Positions 25,640 through 33,521 of a DNA stretch of 45,561 nt are shown in pieces (position 1 is the stretch's first letter; each line of letters opens with the position of its first letter). Made by a program: the position numbers and the translations under genes. Location of the stretch: NCBI GenBank assembly GCA_946479615.1, contig CAMLGR010000018.1, positions 1 to 45,561 on the forward strand, written 5' to 3'. The DNA comes from an uncultured Bacteroidota bacterium. GTDB taxonomy: Bacteria; Bacteroidota; Bacteroidia; Chitinophagales; Chitinophagaceae. The notes under the pieces were generated by a model, which made no database searches, was not told the origin of the DNA, and was given only the letters and a program-made list of their open reading frames with translations.

Positions 25640-26986
25640 TTAATACCTGAGATCGCCCAAACTCCGTTGTACATCGATCTTACTGCTTAATATTTGATAA
25701 AGGGCATTGAAATAATTGATCTGTGCCGTACGCAGATCTGTTTCTGCTGAAACCACTTCGAGGTAGGTTTTGATACCTGAACGGTATTGCAATTGAATCA
25801 CATCATAGACTTCCTGTGCCAACAATACATTTTCTTTAACGGCAAGGTAATTCGCCAGGCTGCTTTTATAACTGGCCAGGGCTGCGTAATATTCGGAACT
25901 TAACTGGTTCTTCAGGTTCACTACTTCCAGGTCGATGCTTTTCAACTCCCATTCCGCCTGCTGTATATTATATTTTCGTTTACCACCCTGGAAAATCGGG
26001 AATGCGAGCGTTAATCCTGCATAGGAATTGGGGAAAGACTGGTTGTACAGTTTTCCAAAATCATTATTCAGGTAATTTAAATTGTAAGCGCCATTGGCAG
26101 ACAAAGAAGGAATATAGCTCCACTTGTTATAGCTAAGGTTGGCCTGCTGTAATTTTCGTTGTGTTTGTAATAACTGGTACTCTACCCGTTTTGTATAATC
26201 GATAACCTGGAGTGTATCGAGTACGATTTCATTTTCCAGTTGTGCACTATCATATACGATATCGAGTGAAGAAGATACCGGGTAATTCATCAATGCTTTC
26301 AGATATTCTGTTTTGGCTTGCAGCGTTTCTATATAAGCTTTTCTTGCTGCTGTTGTATTATTAAGAGCGATCGTTGCTCTTTTATAATCTGTTTTATCTA
26401 CTACGCCTGCGTCATACTGCGCTTTGGCATCGTTCAGGCTTTTTTGAAGCCTGGCAATGTTCTCGCTGGAAACTTTTATTTGTTGTTGCGTGGCCAATAC
26501 ATCATAAAAAGCTTTGGATACATTGGAAACGACATCGATCTGTGTATTGACCGTTTGTTGTCTGGATAATAATCTTACATCGCCTTTCGTACGATTGGCA
26601 AGCAGTACATCGCGGTTAAAGATATTTTGGGTGGCAGAAAACTGCAGACCGGATGTATTGCTTACTCCCAACCTCACGGGATTGCCGGCGATGATACTTG
26701 TTTGCACCTGGAAATTGTGCTGGTAGAGATAATTGAAATTTACCTGCGGGTACCAGTCTGCCAATTTGGATTTGATCTGCAGATCGGTGATCTTTTCATC
26801 GATGAGGGCCTGTTGTACCAGTGGTTGTCTTTTCAGGGCATACTGTACCACGTTGGGCAAGGTGGCATCCTGCAAAAGACTATCTGCCTGCTGCGCGTGG
26901 AGGGCAACCGGACCAAGGGATAAGGCGATAACTAAAAAAGTATACAATACGGAAGAGGGTCTCTTCAAAAGGCTGTCTCTAAGCAT
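25640..26986 (-). CDS. TolC-family outer-membrane efflux channel
   Basis: The outer-membrane and periplasmic tunnel of the tripartite exporter, 448 residues from the chosen start. ATG 26986 is preferred to 27148 because it starts directly with a basic N-region and signal peptide (MLRDSLLKRPSSVLYTFLVI followed by a cleavage site near LHAQQ); the longer form would begin with an unrelated 54-residue stretch. Two similar halves of long helices are visible (VSKAFYDVLATQQQIKVSSE and LSSEYYAALASYKSSLANYL), with GAYNLNYLNNDFGKLYNQSF and LGLTLAFPIFQGG-type strands typical of the family. It is the first gene of the RND operon. Confidence 0.93.
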   Translation of the reverse strand: MLRDSLLKRPSSVLYTFLVIALSLGPVALHAQQADSLLQDATLPNVVQYALKRQPLVQQALIDEKITDLQIKSKLADWYPQVNFNYLYQHNFQVQTSIIAGNPVRLGVSNTSGLQFSATQNIFNRDVLLANRTKGDVRLLSRQQTVNTQIDVVSNVSKAFYDVLATQQQIKVSSENIARLQKSLNDAKAQYDAGVVDKTDYKRATIALNNTTAARKAYIETLQAKTEYLKALMNYPVSSSLDIVYDSAQLENEIVLDTLQVIDYTKRVEYQLLQTQRKLQQANLSYNKWSYIPSLSANGAYNLNYLNNDFGKLYNQSFPNSYAGLTLAFPIFQGGKRKYNIQQAEWELKSIDLEVVNLKNQLSSEYYAALASYKSSLANYLAVKENVLLAQEVYDVIQLQYRSGIKTYLEVVSAETDLRTAQINYFNALYQILSSKIDVQRSLGDLRY

Positions 26987-27148
26987 AGAAAATAATATTC
27001 TTTTCCCTATGGCAGGGCATCGTTGGTTTTCGGGAAGTGAATAGTACAACAGCAAAAGTGAATTATTGTTTAACTCATCCCCGGAGCGAATCGCAAAATT
27101 AAGGGGAATTCCTGTTAAACACGGATTACAATGATCAATGGCTTTCAC

Positions 27149-27291
27149 GTATTACGAGCAGGGAATTCCTTTTCTTAGACGTTAAGGCTTTCAGTAACCT
27201 TCCTATTTACTGGTATAGATTACCGTAAACAAATAGTTAATCCGGGGGAGATGAGAACCGGTGGAATTTTTAAACCGGTGTGATTCATATT
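27149..27291. other. Gap upstream of the efflux operon, no gene seen
   Basis: The 405-base gap between the efflux operon start (26986) and the rpoD stop (27392) holds no credible gene. It should contain the efflux promoter. I see only a near-match CACTTTTG on the minus strand at 27053-27060, and a repeated AACCGGTG at 27256-27279. The right part holds the rpoD terminator. Confidence 0.4.
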
Positions 27292-27324
27292 AAAAAAAAC
27301 AGCTCCAATCTATGACCGGAGCTG
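27292..27324 (-). terminator. Terminator of rpoD
   Basis: The minus strand has CAGCTCC pairing with GGAGCTG over an 11-base loop, followed by a run of eight T. A second small hairpin, CTTCCGC/GCGGAAG, lies closer to the rpoD stop at 27351-27367. Confidence 0.85.
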
Positions 27325-27391
27325 CTTCCTTAATAAACCCACCAATATTTCTTCCGCGGGGCGGAAGATTCTGCTATTTTAATTGCGCTTC

Positions 27392-28249
27392 TTATCCGAG
27401 ATAAGCTTTCAGCGCACTGCTATAACGTGCTTTTTGCAGGCGTTTGATCGCTCTTTCCTTGATCTGGCGGATACGTTCTTTGGTAAGATCGTATTTCTGT
27501 CCGATCTGTTCGATAGTAACACCTTGTTCGCCATCGAGACCGAAATAAGCGTTCACGATCTCTGCTTCGCGCGGGCTGAGTGATTTCAGTACGCGGCGGA
27601 TCTCATTTCTCAATGAATCTTTCATTACATCATCATCAGTATCATCACCACCTTCCAGCAGGTCGCCCATCGCCACATCTTCTGCTTCATGCACAGGTGC
27701 ATCCAGGGAGGTGTGACGGGTATTGCTCTGAAAGATATTATTGATCTCCGTTTCGCTCATTTCAAGCAATTCGGCTAATTCTTCTGTAGAGGGTTCACGT
27801 TCGTGTTCCTGCTCAAAAGCCATATAGGCTTTATTCGCTTTGTTGTAAGTGCCGATCTTGTTTTGTGGCAAGCGGACCAATCTGCCCTGCTCTGCCAGCG
27901 CCTGTAAGATCGACTGGCGGATCCACCATACGGCGTAAGAAATAAATTTGAAACCTTTTGTTTCATCAAAACGTTGTGCCGCTTTGATCAGACCGAGGTT
28001 GCCCTCGTTAATAAGATCACTCAGTGACAACCCCTGGTGCTGGTACTGCTTGGCAACAGATACTACGAAACGAAGGTTGGCCTGTACGAGCTTATCCAGT
28101 GCCTTTTGATCCCCCATTTTAATACGTTGCGCCAATGTCGTTTCCTCCTCAGGAGTGATCATTGAAATCTTGGAAATTTCCTGCAGATACTTTTCGACTG
28201 CCTGTGAGTCTCTGTTAGTAATCTGTGTAGCAATTTTGAGCTGCCTCAT
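27392..28249 (-). CDS. rpoD: Primary RNA polymerase sigma factor (sigma-70 group)
   Basis: The housekeeping sigma factor that directs RNA polymerase to promoters. It is 285 residues, the short form typical of Bacteroidota, without the large non-conserved region and region 1.1. Region 1.2 is SQAVEKYLQEISKISMITPE. Region 2 contains LDKLVQANLRFVVSVAKQYQ, GNLGLIKAAQRFDETKGFKF and FISYAVWWIRQSILQALAEQ (2.3 to 2.4). Region 3 follows from RLVRLPQNK. Region 4.2 is TIEQIGQKYDLTKERIRQIK, the -35-element helix-turn-helix. The presence of this form agrees with the TAnnTTTG-type promoters seen in the window. It has its own terminator at 27292-27324. Confidence 0.96.
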   Translation of the reverse strand: MRQLKIATQITNRDSQAVEKYLQEISKISMITPEEETTLAQRIKMGDQKALDKLVQANLRFVVSVAKQYQHQGLSLSDLINEGNLGLIKAAQRFDETKGFKFISYAVWWIRQSILQALAEQGRLVRLPQNKIGTYNKANKAYMAFEQEHEREPSTEELAELLEMSETEINNIFQSNTRHTSLDAPVHEAEDVAMGDLLEGGDDTDDDVMKDSLRNEIRRVLKSLSPREAEIVNAYFGLDGEQGVTIEQIGQKYDLTKERIRQIKERAIKRLQKARYSSALKAYLG

Positions 28250-28380
28250 AGTATCATCTATTAGTTAAACAAATACAACGAATAACAAACAGTCTTTGTT
28301 TGCAGAATGTTGCGAAAATGTAGTTAAAGAAAAGACCGTCCAAGGTCCATCTGCAAAAATACATTTCAATCCCCAAATCT

Positions 28381-28417
28381 CATAGTCATTCTCCATATTT
28401 TATGGAAAATGACTATG
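28381..28417. repeat. 37-bp dyad between lgt and rpoD
   Basis: Arms CATAGTCATTCTCCATA and TATGGAAAATGACTATG pair at 16 of 17 positions around TTT. It lies 132 bases upstream of the rpoD start and 90 bases after the lgt stop. There is no T-run on either side, so it is either a protein-binding dyad or a 3'-end hairpin of lgt. Confidence 0.75.
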
Positions 28418-28506
28418 CACATTTCTGTATAAAAACACAGTAAATGGAATGCAATACAGTATGGGCGGGCATTTCAGGATATGATCATTTCCGGAGCAGG
28501 TACAAT

Positions 28507-29829
28507 TTATTTTTCCGGATCAGGCAGTGAATCAATTTTCACGTTGCTTTTTCTTTTTAAAATGATCCAGAGAATGGCTCCCGACAGGAAAAGAAGGGTG
28601 GAAATCACTTCGGCCTGGGTAGGATGAAATCCAAACAGGTTTAATTGAGTGTTTACCCTGATTTTTTCTATGAAGAAACGTTCTAATCCATTTAAAATCA
28701 GGTATAAAGCGAATAGTGTACCCGGCACTTTCAGTTTTTTACGGGCTGCCCACAGGATACCAAACAGCAAAAGACAGGTAATGATCTCATAAAGCGGCGT
28801 GGGAAAAACAGGCGCTGGTAAATGCGCACAATATTTCTTGTCATCGCAATTAGCCAGCGGAACACCATGTTCATTTACATTATGCGGATAATCATACGCA
28901 AAAAACCATACCGGCAAAAAGGATAACGCAGCCGGTCTTGTAAAGCTTTTCCTGGGCACCTGGTCGATGCTCGCATGATTGTTCTCATTCAAAAAGAAAG
29001 TGCTGTGGGATTCGAGTGTTTTCTGGAAATCGCCGGGCGCAGCTGCAACGATTTTTGAGGATTGATTGGTAGTGTAAGCCGAGTTATAAATGCCCCAGTC
29101 GCCATCACCGGCTACCTGGCAGCCGATCCGTCCCAATGCATAAGCCAGCATCAGTGTAGGCGCTGCCGCATCATTCAAATGCCAGAAACCGATATTGTGC
29201 TTTTTCGCATATAACCATATCGCAAGTGCTGCGCAGATCAGGCCCCCATAGAAGGTAAGTCCGCGCGGAGAGAAAATATAGGCAGCCGGGTCCTGTAAAA
29301 AATAGCTCCAGTTCTCAAAAATGTCAAACAGTTTGGCGCCCAATAATCCAAATACCAGCGCCAGGATCGTTATTTCCCCTACCCTGTCCTGCGGCCATAT
29401 CCTGACCGTTCGTTTCTCGGGCTTTGGCAATTTCTGTTTGTTCTTTTCATAGAATTTCAAGCCGGCAAACAACAAGCCCAGGATAATACCAGCTGGCCAG
29501 CTTCCGATAGCAGAGAAGATAAACGCCTGTGGATCTTCTGTAGCGGAACTATCCATAATAAATAAAGCGAGTATCTTATAGCCGAGCAGAAAGCCCAGGA
29601 GAAAATTCAGGATCAGTTCACCGGCGGTGGCTGGCTGCCCTACCATTACCTGCATTTCTTTCGGTTGTAAAAGACCCTGCCGGCTTTTTCTTCTCAGCTC
29701 GGCAGCTAATACAATAGCCGCGAGGATAAAAGCTATCGCTACAAAAAATCCGAAGGAATTAACAAAACGAAGGAATTTCCACTCAACTCCAAAAAGGTCC
29801 TTAAACGCGTAATAAAGATTAGGATACAT
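28507..29829 (-). CDS. lgt: Prolipoprotein diacylglyceryl transferase, long form
   Basis: Transfers diacylglycerol from phosphatidylglycerol to the lipobox Cys of prolipoproteins in the inner membrane. ATG 29829 is preferred over 29856 because it begins with MYPNLYYAFKDLFG, like relatives. It is 440 residues with at least seven membrane segments. It has the Lgt signature GRIGCQVAGDGDWG (233-246), the upstream LTFYGGLICA (191-200) matching the conserved HGGL-like region, and C-terminal TPLYEIITCLLLF. It is much longer than the 270-residue proteobacterial enzyme because of an N-terminal segment and a loop of about 80 residues after the signature; this is usual in Bacteroidota. The many lipoproteins in this window are its substrates. 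Confidence 0.9.
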   Translation of the reverse strand: MYPNLYYAFKDLFGVEWKFLRFVNSFGFFVAIAFILAAIVLAAELRRKSRQGLLQPKEMQVMVGQPATAGELILNFLLGFLLGYKILALFIMDSSATEDPQAFIFSAIGSWPAGIILGLLFAGLKFYEKNKQKLPKPEKRTVRIWPQDRVGEITILALVFGLLGAKLFDIFENWSYFLQDPAAYIFSPRGLTFYGGLICAALAIWLYAKKHNIGFWHLNDAAAPTLMLAYALGRIGCQVAGDGDWGIYNSAYTTNQSSKIVAAAPGDFQKTLESHSTFFLNENNHASIDQVPRKSFTRPAALSFLPVWFFAYDYPHNVNEHGVPLANCDDKKYCAHLPAPVFPTPLYEIITCLLLFGILWAARKKLKVPGTLFALYLILNGLERFFIEKIRVNTQLNLFGFHPTQAEVISTLLFLSGAILWIILKRKSNVKIDSLPDPEK

Positions 29830-29912
29830 GGGCCTGTAGTTGATTTTGACCGGCAATATACACTGGAAAAATAAGGTGGCGCAAAATAATTAGCCGGCAG
29901 GAAAAGGGATAA

Positions 29913-30008
29913 AAATAAGGAATAAGAAACAAAAAATAAGGAATGAGAAAGTGCGATCCTCAACTGCTACTTTCTCATTCCTTATTTTTTGTTTCTTATT
30001 CCTTATTT
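29913..30008. repeat. Perfect 40-bp-stem palindrome with GGAATAAG words
   Basis: Arm 29913-29952 and arm 29969-30008 are exact inverted complements over 40 bases, with a 16-base loop. Each arm is a string of AAATAAGGAATAAGAAAC-like words. The right arm reaches into the stop codon of the bacilliredoxin gene (30007-30009). Confidence 0.95.
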
Positions 30009-30423
30009 AATTGCAATACTGGTCAAATGCACCGATCAGGTTGTTGGCGATCATTTGTGCAGGTCTGCCTTCTATCTGGTGACGCTCGATAAAATGCACC
30101 AGCTGGCCATTCTTGAACAAGGCAATAGCCGGAGAAGAAGGTGGAAACGGTCTCAGGTGCACACGAAGCGTATTCACAGCTTCCGTGTCAAATCCTGCAA
30201 AACTTGTGGTCAGGTAGGTCGGCTTGTTTTTAGCATTGGCGACAGCCATTAACACACCGGGGCGCGCACTGCCGGCCGAACAACCACATACCGAATTGAT
30301 CATAACAAGGGTGGTACCCTCTTTTTTCAATTGATCTTCTACTTCAGATGAGGTCAATAACTCGGAGAACCCATGATCCGTTAACTCTTCCTTCATGGGT
30401 GTTACTATTTCCTGGGGATACAT
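30007..30423 (-). CDS. BrxA/BrxB-family bacilliredoxin
   Basis: A thioredoxin-fold protein of the YphP/YqiW family, which removes bacillithiol or other low-molecular-weight thiols from oxidised proteins. It is 138 residues, typical length. The CGC active site is within VMINSVCGCSAGSARPG (Cys46 and Cys48), and the C-terminal half has LFKNGQLVHFIERHQIEGR. Bacteroidota commonly carry bacillithiol-like pathways, so a role in thiol redox repair is plausible. It has a TAnnTTTG box 27 bases upstream. The stop codon TAA is shared with the arm of a perfect palindrome. Confidence 0.93.
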   Translation of the reverse strand: MYPQEIVTPMKEELTDHGFSELLTSSEVEDQLKKEGTTLVMINSVCGCSAGSARPGVLMAVANAKNKPTYLTTSFAGFDTEAVNTLRVHLRPFPPSSPAIALFKNGQLVHFIERHQIEGRPAQMIANNLIGAFDQYCN

Positions 30424-30449
30424 ATATTATACTGTTTTTTTAAGCAACG

Positions 30450-30457
30450 CAAATGTA
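30450..30457 (-). promoter_or_regulatory. -7 promoter box of bacilliredoxin gene
   Basis: The minus strand reads TACATTTG, matching TAnnTTTG, 26 bases before the ATG at 30423. A separate inverted repeat, TTCAGTAT (30467-30474) with ATACTGAA (30513-30520), lies upstream between this gene and the divergent small heat-shock gene. Confidence 0.5.
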
Positions 30458-30648
30458 GAGAAAAAGTTCAGTATTGAATTGAATAAGTAATTATGTCATA
30501 TTTCGTTATGCGATACTGAAAATATGTCGCATGTATTTATCGGGACTTCCATACTTGTCAGCAAAAATCCATGAAAAACGTGATGGTACATGGTTTGAAA
30601 AGTGGATGTCGTAACCAAATGTTTTAAAACAACAAACAAAAAATAGTT

Positions 30649-31104
30649 ATGACACACGTGAAATTCAACAACAGACCTTTCGAAAAGTCTTTTAACAATT
30701 TGTTAGACGACCTTTTTACTGAACTGCCCGTCCTCTATAAGAATGATGTCAGCAGGTCATCCAATGGATTTATTCCTGTAAACATCACTGAAAAGGCGAA
30801 CGGCTATCATATTGAAGTAGTGGCCCCGGGATTTGATAAGTCAGATTTTAAAGTGAATATCGAAGACAAACTGCTGACGATTTCGGCCGGGAAGCAAACG
30901 GAAGTGAAAGAAGCCGGCGATCAGCCGACCGATAAACAAATTCGTAAAGAATATAATTACCGGTCATTCAAAAGATCTTTTACAATTGACGAAAAAATTG
31001 ATGCTGCAGGCATTGAAGCAAAATATGTTAATGGTGTTTTAACATTAAACCTTCCTAAGAAGGAAGAAGTCAAAGCTTCAGCAAAAGAAATTGCAATACA
31101 ATAA
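30649..31104 (+). CDS. Small heat-shock protein (Hsp20/alpha-crystallin)
   Basis: An ATP-independent holdase chaperone that binds unfolding proteins under stress. It is 151 residues, a usual length. The alpha-crystallin domain begins near GFIPVNITEKANGYHIEVVA and ends with GVLTLNLPKKEE, the conserved GVLTxxLPK signature. The N-terminus FNNRPFEKSFNNLLDDLFTE is the variable amphipathic arm. The 225-base upstream region is shared with the divergent bacilliredoxin gene. I found no clear CIRCE or TAnnTTTG element in it. A strong intrinsic terminator follows at 31139-31166, so it is monocistronic. Confidence 0.95.
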   Translation: MTHVKFNNRPFEKSFNNLLDDLFTELPVLYKNDVSRSSNGFIPVNITEKANGYHIEVVAPGFDKSDFKVNIEDKLLTISAGKQTEVKEAGDQPTDKQIRKEYNYRSFKRSFTIDEKIDAAGIEAKYVNGVLTLNLPKKEEVKASAKEIAIQ

Positions 31105-31138
31105 TAAGCTTTCTCATAAGCAGTTGGTTTTGGTTTAC

Positions 31139-31166
31139 ACCCGTCGTTTCTACGACGGGTTTTTTC
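31139..31166 (+). terminator. Terminator of small heat-shock gene
   Basis: ACCCGTCGT pairs perfectly with ACGACGGGT over a TTCT loop and is followed by TTTTTTC. Confidence 0.92.
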
Positions 31167-31206
31167 TTGCAATAAATTTTATATCATCCCTTTATCTAAA
31201 ATCTAA

Positions 31207-31214
31207 TAGTTTTG
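31207..31214 (+). promoter_or_regulatory. -7 promoter box of the 31238-32494 gene
   Basis: TAGTTTTG matches TAnnTTTG, 23 bases before the start codon. This supports the start at 31238 and argues against the longer upstream reading frame. Confidence 0.55.
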
Positions 31215-31237
31215 CGGGCATTACATATCCACTAATT

Positions 31238-32494
31238 ATGGTGAAAAAGATCCTGTTACTGGTTATTATTTGTTTATCGCTCAGCGGGTTGGTGAGGTCG
31301 CAGATCGTTCCCGATACTGCAGCTACGGCCGTTTCGCAGGATAGTTTCCTGCGGATCGTGAACCTCAACCCCTATTTTACCCTGCATGTGGATTCCATGC
31401 TATCCTACCAGCTGGCTATTAATAAAGACGAGACCAAGTATTATTGGTACCTCAAGAATTCTCCCGTTGGTCTCAAGATCAATAAGGATAATGGGTTGCT
31501 GACCTTTAAGGCAGAGAAATCCTATTTTCTGTCGGGCAAACTGAAATACGATCAGCCCTATTCGGTAAATATCGGGGTGCAGAACCTCTCCAATCCCCGG
31601 GAAAAGATCGATACCAGTTTTACACTTGTATTCTATAATACCGATATCATGATGCCCAAAATAAAGCCGACGGTGGGTAATGTGCTGGTTATAGAGGAAG
31701 GTGAGCAGGTCGCATTCAAAGTACAATGCGAAGACGGCAATTTCCCGATCGAAGAGATATTATTCAGCAGTAATATTCCATTGCATGATTATAAACTGGT
31801 CAAACACTGCGATGATGAATTTGCCTGGAATGCGCCGTATGATTTTGTAAAGGAAACCGATTCTGCCAAGGTTAAAATACTGAACCTGACTTTTGTTGGT
31901 ACAACAAGGTTTAAGGTGAATGATACGACCACTGTCAGGGTAGTCGTAAAAGATGCGTTGAATTATCCTGTTGCCAAACAGGAATATGATATGGTGATGG
32001 CTAATATCAAGACCTACCTGTTGCAATTGAAATTCACCTTTCTGATGCTGGATAAAAAACTAAAAAAGACAAAGAATGTGCGTACTTCTTTCGATCTTAC
32101 TTCTGCTTCCACGGCATTGACAGGAACGATCCTTTCTACTACTGGTGGTGAATCTTCACAAACGGCCGGCAAGATTTTACCAAGTGTGGGTGTTGCCCTG
32201 GTGCCGGTGAAGGAAGCCAGTGCTCCTAATAAAGTGGTGGAACAAAACCAGGCGTCGCTGGTACGTTCTTCGATCAAGCGGCTGGATTATATGCGGTATG
32301 ATTATTCGCTGGTAGGTGATAAAGATCCCGCGATCCTGACCAAGATCACCAAACTCAAGGAAGAACTGAAACAAAGCCAGATGCAACTGATCGATGTGCC
32401 GGTGGATATTACCAATGACATGACGGAGGAAGAACTTAATAATTATTTTAACAGTCCCAAGGTTAATAAGAAATACAGGCTATCTGGAAGATAA
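31238..32494 (+). CDS. Secreted hypothetical protein with Ig/cadherin-like repeat
   Basis: A 418-residue protein with a signal peptide (MVKKILLLVIICLSLSGLVRSQ). ATG 31238 is chosen because of the signal peptide and the promoter box at 31207-31214; an upstream ATG in frame at 31091 overlaps the heat-shock gene and its terminator. A stretch like a putative Ig domain (YYWYLKNSPVGLKINKDNGL followed by LTFKAEKSYFLSGKLKYDQP) covers residues 60-150, resembling He_PIG repeats of surface proteins. A second beta-rich part follows, and the C-terminal third is charged and helical (about residues 350-405). No enzymatic motif is seen. Its TAA stop is at the edge of a palindrome arm. Confidence 0.75.
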   Translation: MVKKILLLVIICLSLSGLVRSQIVPDTAATAVSQDSFLRIVNLNPYFTLHVDSMLSYQLAINKDETKYYWYLKNSPVGLKINKDNGLLTFKAEKSYFLSGKLKYDQPYSVNIGVQNLSNPREKIDTSFTLVFYNTDIMMPKIKPTVGNVLVIEEGEQVAFKVQCEDGNFPIEEILFSSNIPLHDYKLVKHCDDEFAWNAPYDFVKETDSAKVKILNLTFVGTTRFKVNDTTTVRVVVKDALNYPVAKQEYDMVMANIKTYLLQLKFTFLMLDKKLKKTKNVRTSFDLTSASTALTGTILSTTGGESSQTAGKILPSVGVALVPVKEASAPNKVVEQNQASLVRSSIKRLDYMRYDYSLVGDKDPAILTKITKLKEELKQSQMQLIDVPVDITNDMTEEELNNYFNSPKVNKKYRLSGR

Positions 32495-32496
32495 AG

Positions 32497-32590
32497 AATA
32501 AGAAATAAGGAATAAAAAATAAGGATGAGAAAGTGCAGTACGCAAACTGCTATTTTTTCATTCCTTATTTTTTATTCCTTATTTCTTATT
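32497..32590. repeat. Intergenic palindrome with GGAATAAG words between convergent genes
   Basis: Arms 32497-32540 and 32546-32590 pair exactly over the outer 29 bases (AATAAGAAATAAGGAATAA and onward), then with small drift toward a five-base loop. The right arm covers the stop codon of the NTF2-like gene (32586-32588). Confidence 0.93.
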
Positions 32591-33032
32591 TACAGTTCTT
32601 CCTTCTGGTATCGATCAGGTACTGGATTTTCCAGACACCATACGCACGAATAAGCTGGAACGAATTGACACCACAATGGCTGAATTTACCATTGTAATAA
32701 AATTCATAAGGTGTCCAGGCGATTGCCAGGGGGCCGTCTGTTTGAATAGTCCCGAAACTGATACGTTCATCTGCACTGTCTTTTTTAACAGTATTGATAA
32801 AATCTGCAAAAGCGGCTACTGTATCGGTAATCACCAGGGGCTCTCCTTTTTTATCGCGGGAGATCGTTTGTAACACAGCATCGGAAGCAAATGTATTCTT
32901 CACTCCTTCCCCATCTGCGTTTCTCATAGCCGTGAATAGGGCGTTGATGGTTGCTTTTACGGAATCTTCCGCATTTTGTCCAAAAGCGGAGGTTGAAAAA
33001 AGAATTGTTAAGACGATCAGAAAATGACGCAT
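32586..33032 (-). CDS. Secreted SnoaL/NTF2-like protein
   Basis: A 148-residue protein with a signal peptide (MRHFLIVLTILFSTSAFGQN). I choose ATG 33032 because an N-terminal signal peptide follows directly, whereas the longer frame begins with an unrelated MHDRVHLNNVN. The mature part, DSVKATINALFTAMRNADGE onward with AVLQTISRDKKGEP and PLAIAWTPYEFYYNGKFSHC, fits the NTF2-like/SnoaL (DUF4440-type) cone-shaped fold. Members range from enzymes to binding proteins, so no reaction is assigned. It is divergent from the small lipoprotein gene at 33094, with a 61-base shared region. Confidence 0.82.
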   Translation of the reverse strand: MRHFLIVLTILFSTSAFGQNAEDSVKATINALFTAMRNADGEGVKNTFASDAVLQTISRDKKGEPLVITDTVAAFADFINTVKKDSADERISFGTIQTDGPLAIAWTPYEFYYNGKFSHCGVNSFQLIRAYGVWKIQYLIDTRRKNCK

Positions 33033-33093
33033 ATTAACATTGTTTAAGTGAACCCTGTCATGCAATTGTCGTCCTAAAATAAAATCATTAATT

Positions 33094-33423
33094 ATGAAGA
33101 AAATAAGAATTGTACAGGCGGCAGTAGCGATACTATTATTGGCAACTATGGCCAGTTGCCGGTCAAGCCGCGACTACGGATCTTATCCTCCCCCGCCACC
33201 ACCCCGTGCTTCTGTTTCGCTGATTCTTAATGCAGGACCTGGTATCGTTGTAAGCCGTTATTCGGACGGACGTTATTATTACCGTGCTCCCAACGGGTAT
33301 ATGTACTGGAGAGGATATGATAACCGGTATTATCTCGACAGGCGATATATCAACAGGAATTATTACAGCCACAACCAGTATAATGACTGGAGAAGATATA
33401 ATGGCGGTAGAAGAAGGAGATAG
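33094..33423 (+). CDS. Small Tyr/Arg-rich lipoprotein, 109 aa
   Basis: I do not recognise the family. The N-terminus MKKIRIVQAAVAILLLATMA SCRSS is a lipoprotein signal with the lipobox Cys at position 22, followed by a Pro run (PPPPPP). The rest is short and beta-like (ASVSLILNAGPGIVVSRYSD, GRYYYRAPNGYMYWRGYDNR). It ends in a basic tail rich in Tyr, Arg and Asn (NQYNDWRRYNGGRRRR). Such short Tyr/Arg-rich lipoproteins are seen in Chitinophagaceae, where they probably sit in the cell envelope. The stop codon TAG is followed immediately by the AAAATTATGAG palindrome arm. Confidence 0.8.
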   Translation: MKKIRIVQAAVAILLLATMASCRSSRDYGSYPPPPPPRASVSLILNAGPGIVVSRYSDGRYYYRAPNGYMYWRGYDNRYYLDRRYINRNYYSHNQYNDWRRYNGGRRRR

Positions 33424-33521
33424 AAAATTATGAGTTATGAATTATGAATTGAGCGCGCATGAAAGTAAGTTTCGAATTGTTACACCCGGTTCATAATTCA
33501 TAATTCATAACTCATAATTTT
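33424..33521. repeat. Intergenic palindrome with TTCATAA words between convergent genes
   Basis: Arm 33424-33450 (AAAATTATGAGTTATGAATT and onward) is an exact inverted complement, over 27 bases, of 33495-33521. The loop is about 44 bases. Both arms touch stop codons: TAG of the small lipoprotein gene on the left and TAA of the decarboxylase gene on the right. Confidence 0.93.

Noticed and set aside
26987..27148. 54-codon N-terminal extension of the TolC-like protein
   Set aside because: The signal peptide begins at the ATG 26986 and the extension has no similarity to channel proteins.
30467..30520. TTCAGTAT/ATACTGAA inverted repeat upstream of the small heat-shock gene as a stress operator
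   Set aside because: The arms are only eight bases and the spacing is 38; this is too weak to call an operator.
31091..31237. Upstream start at 31091 for the secreted Ig-like protein
   Set aside because: It overlaps the heat-shock gene end and its terminator; a signal peptide and promoter box support 31238.
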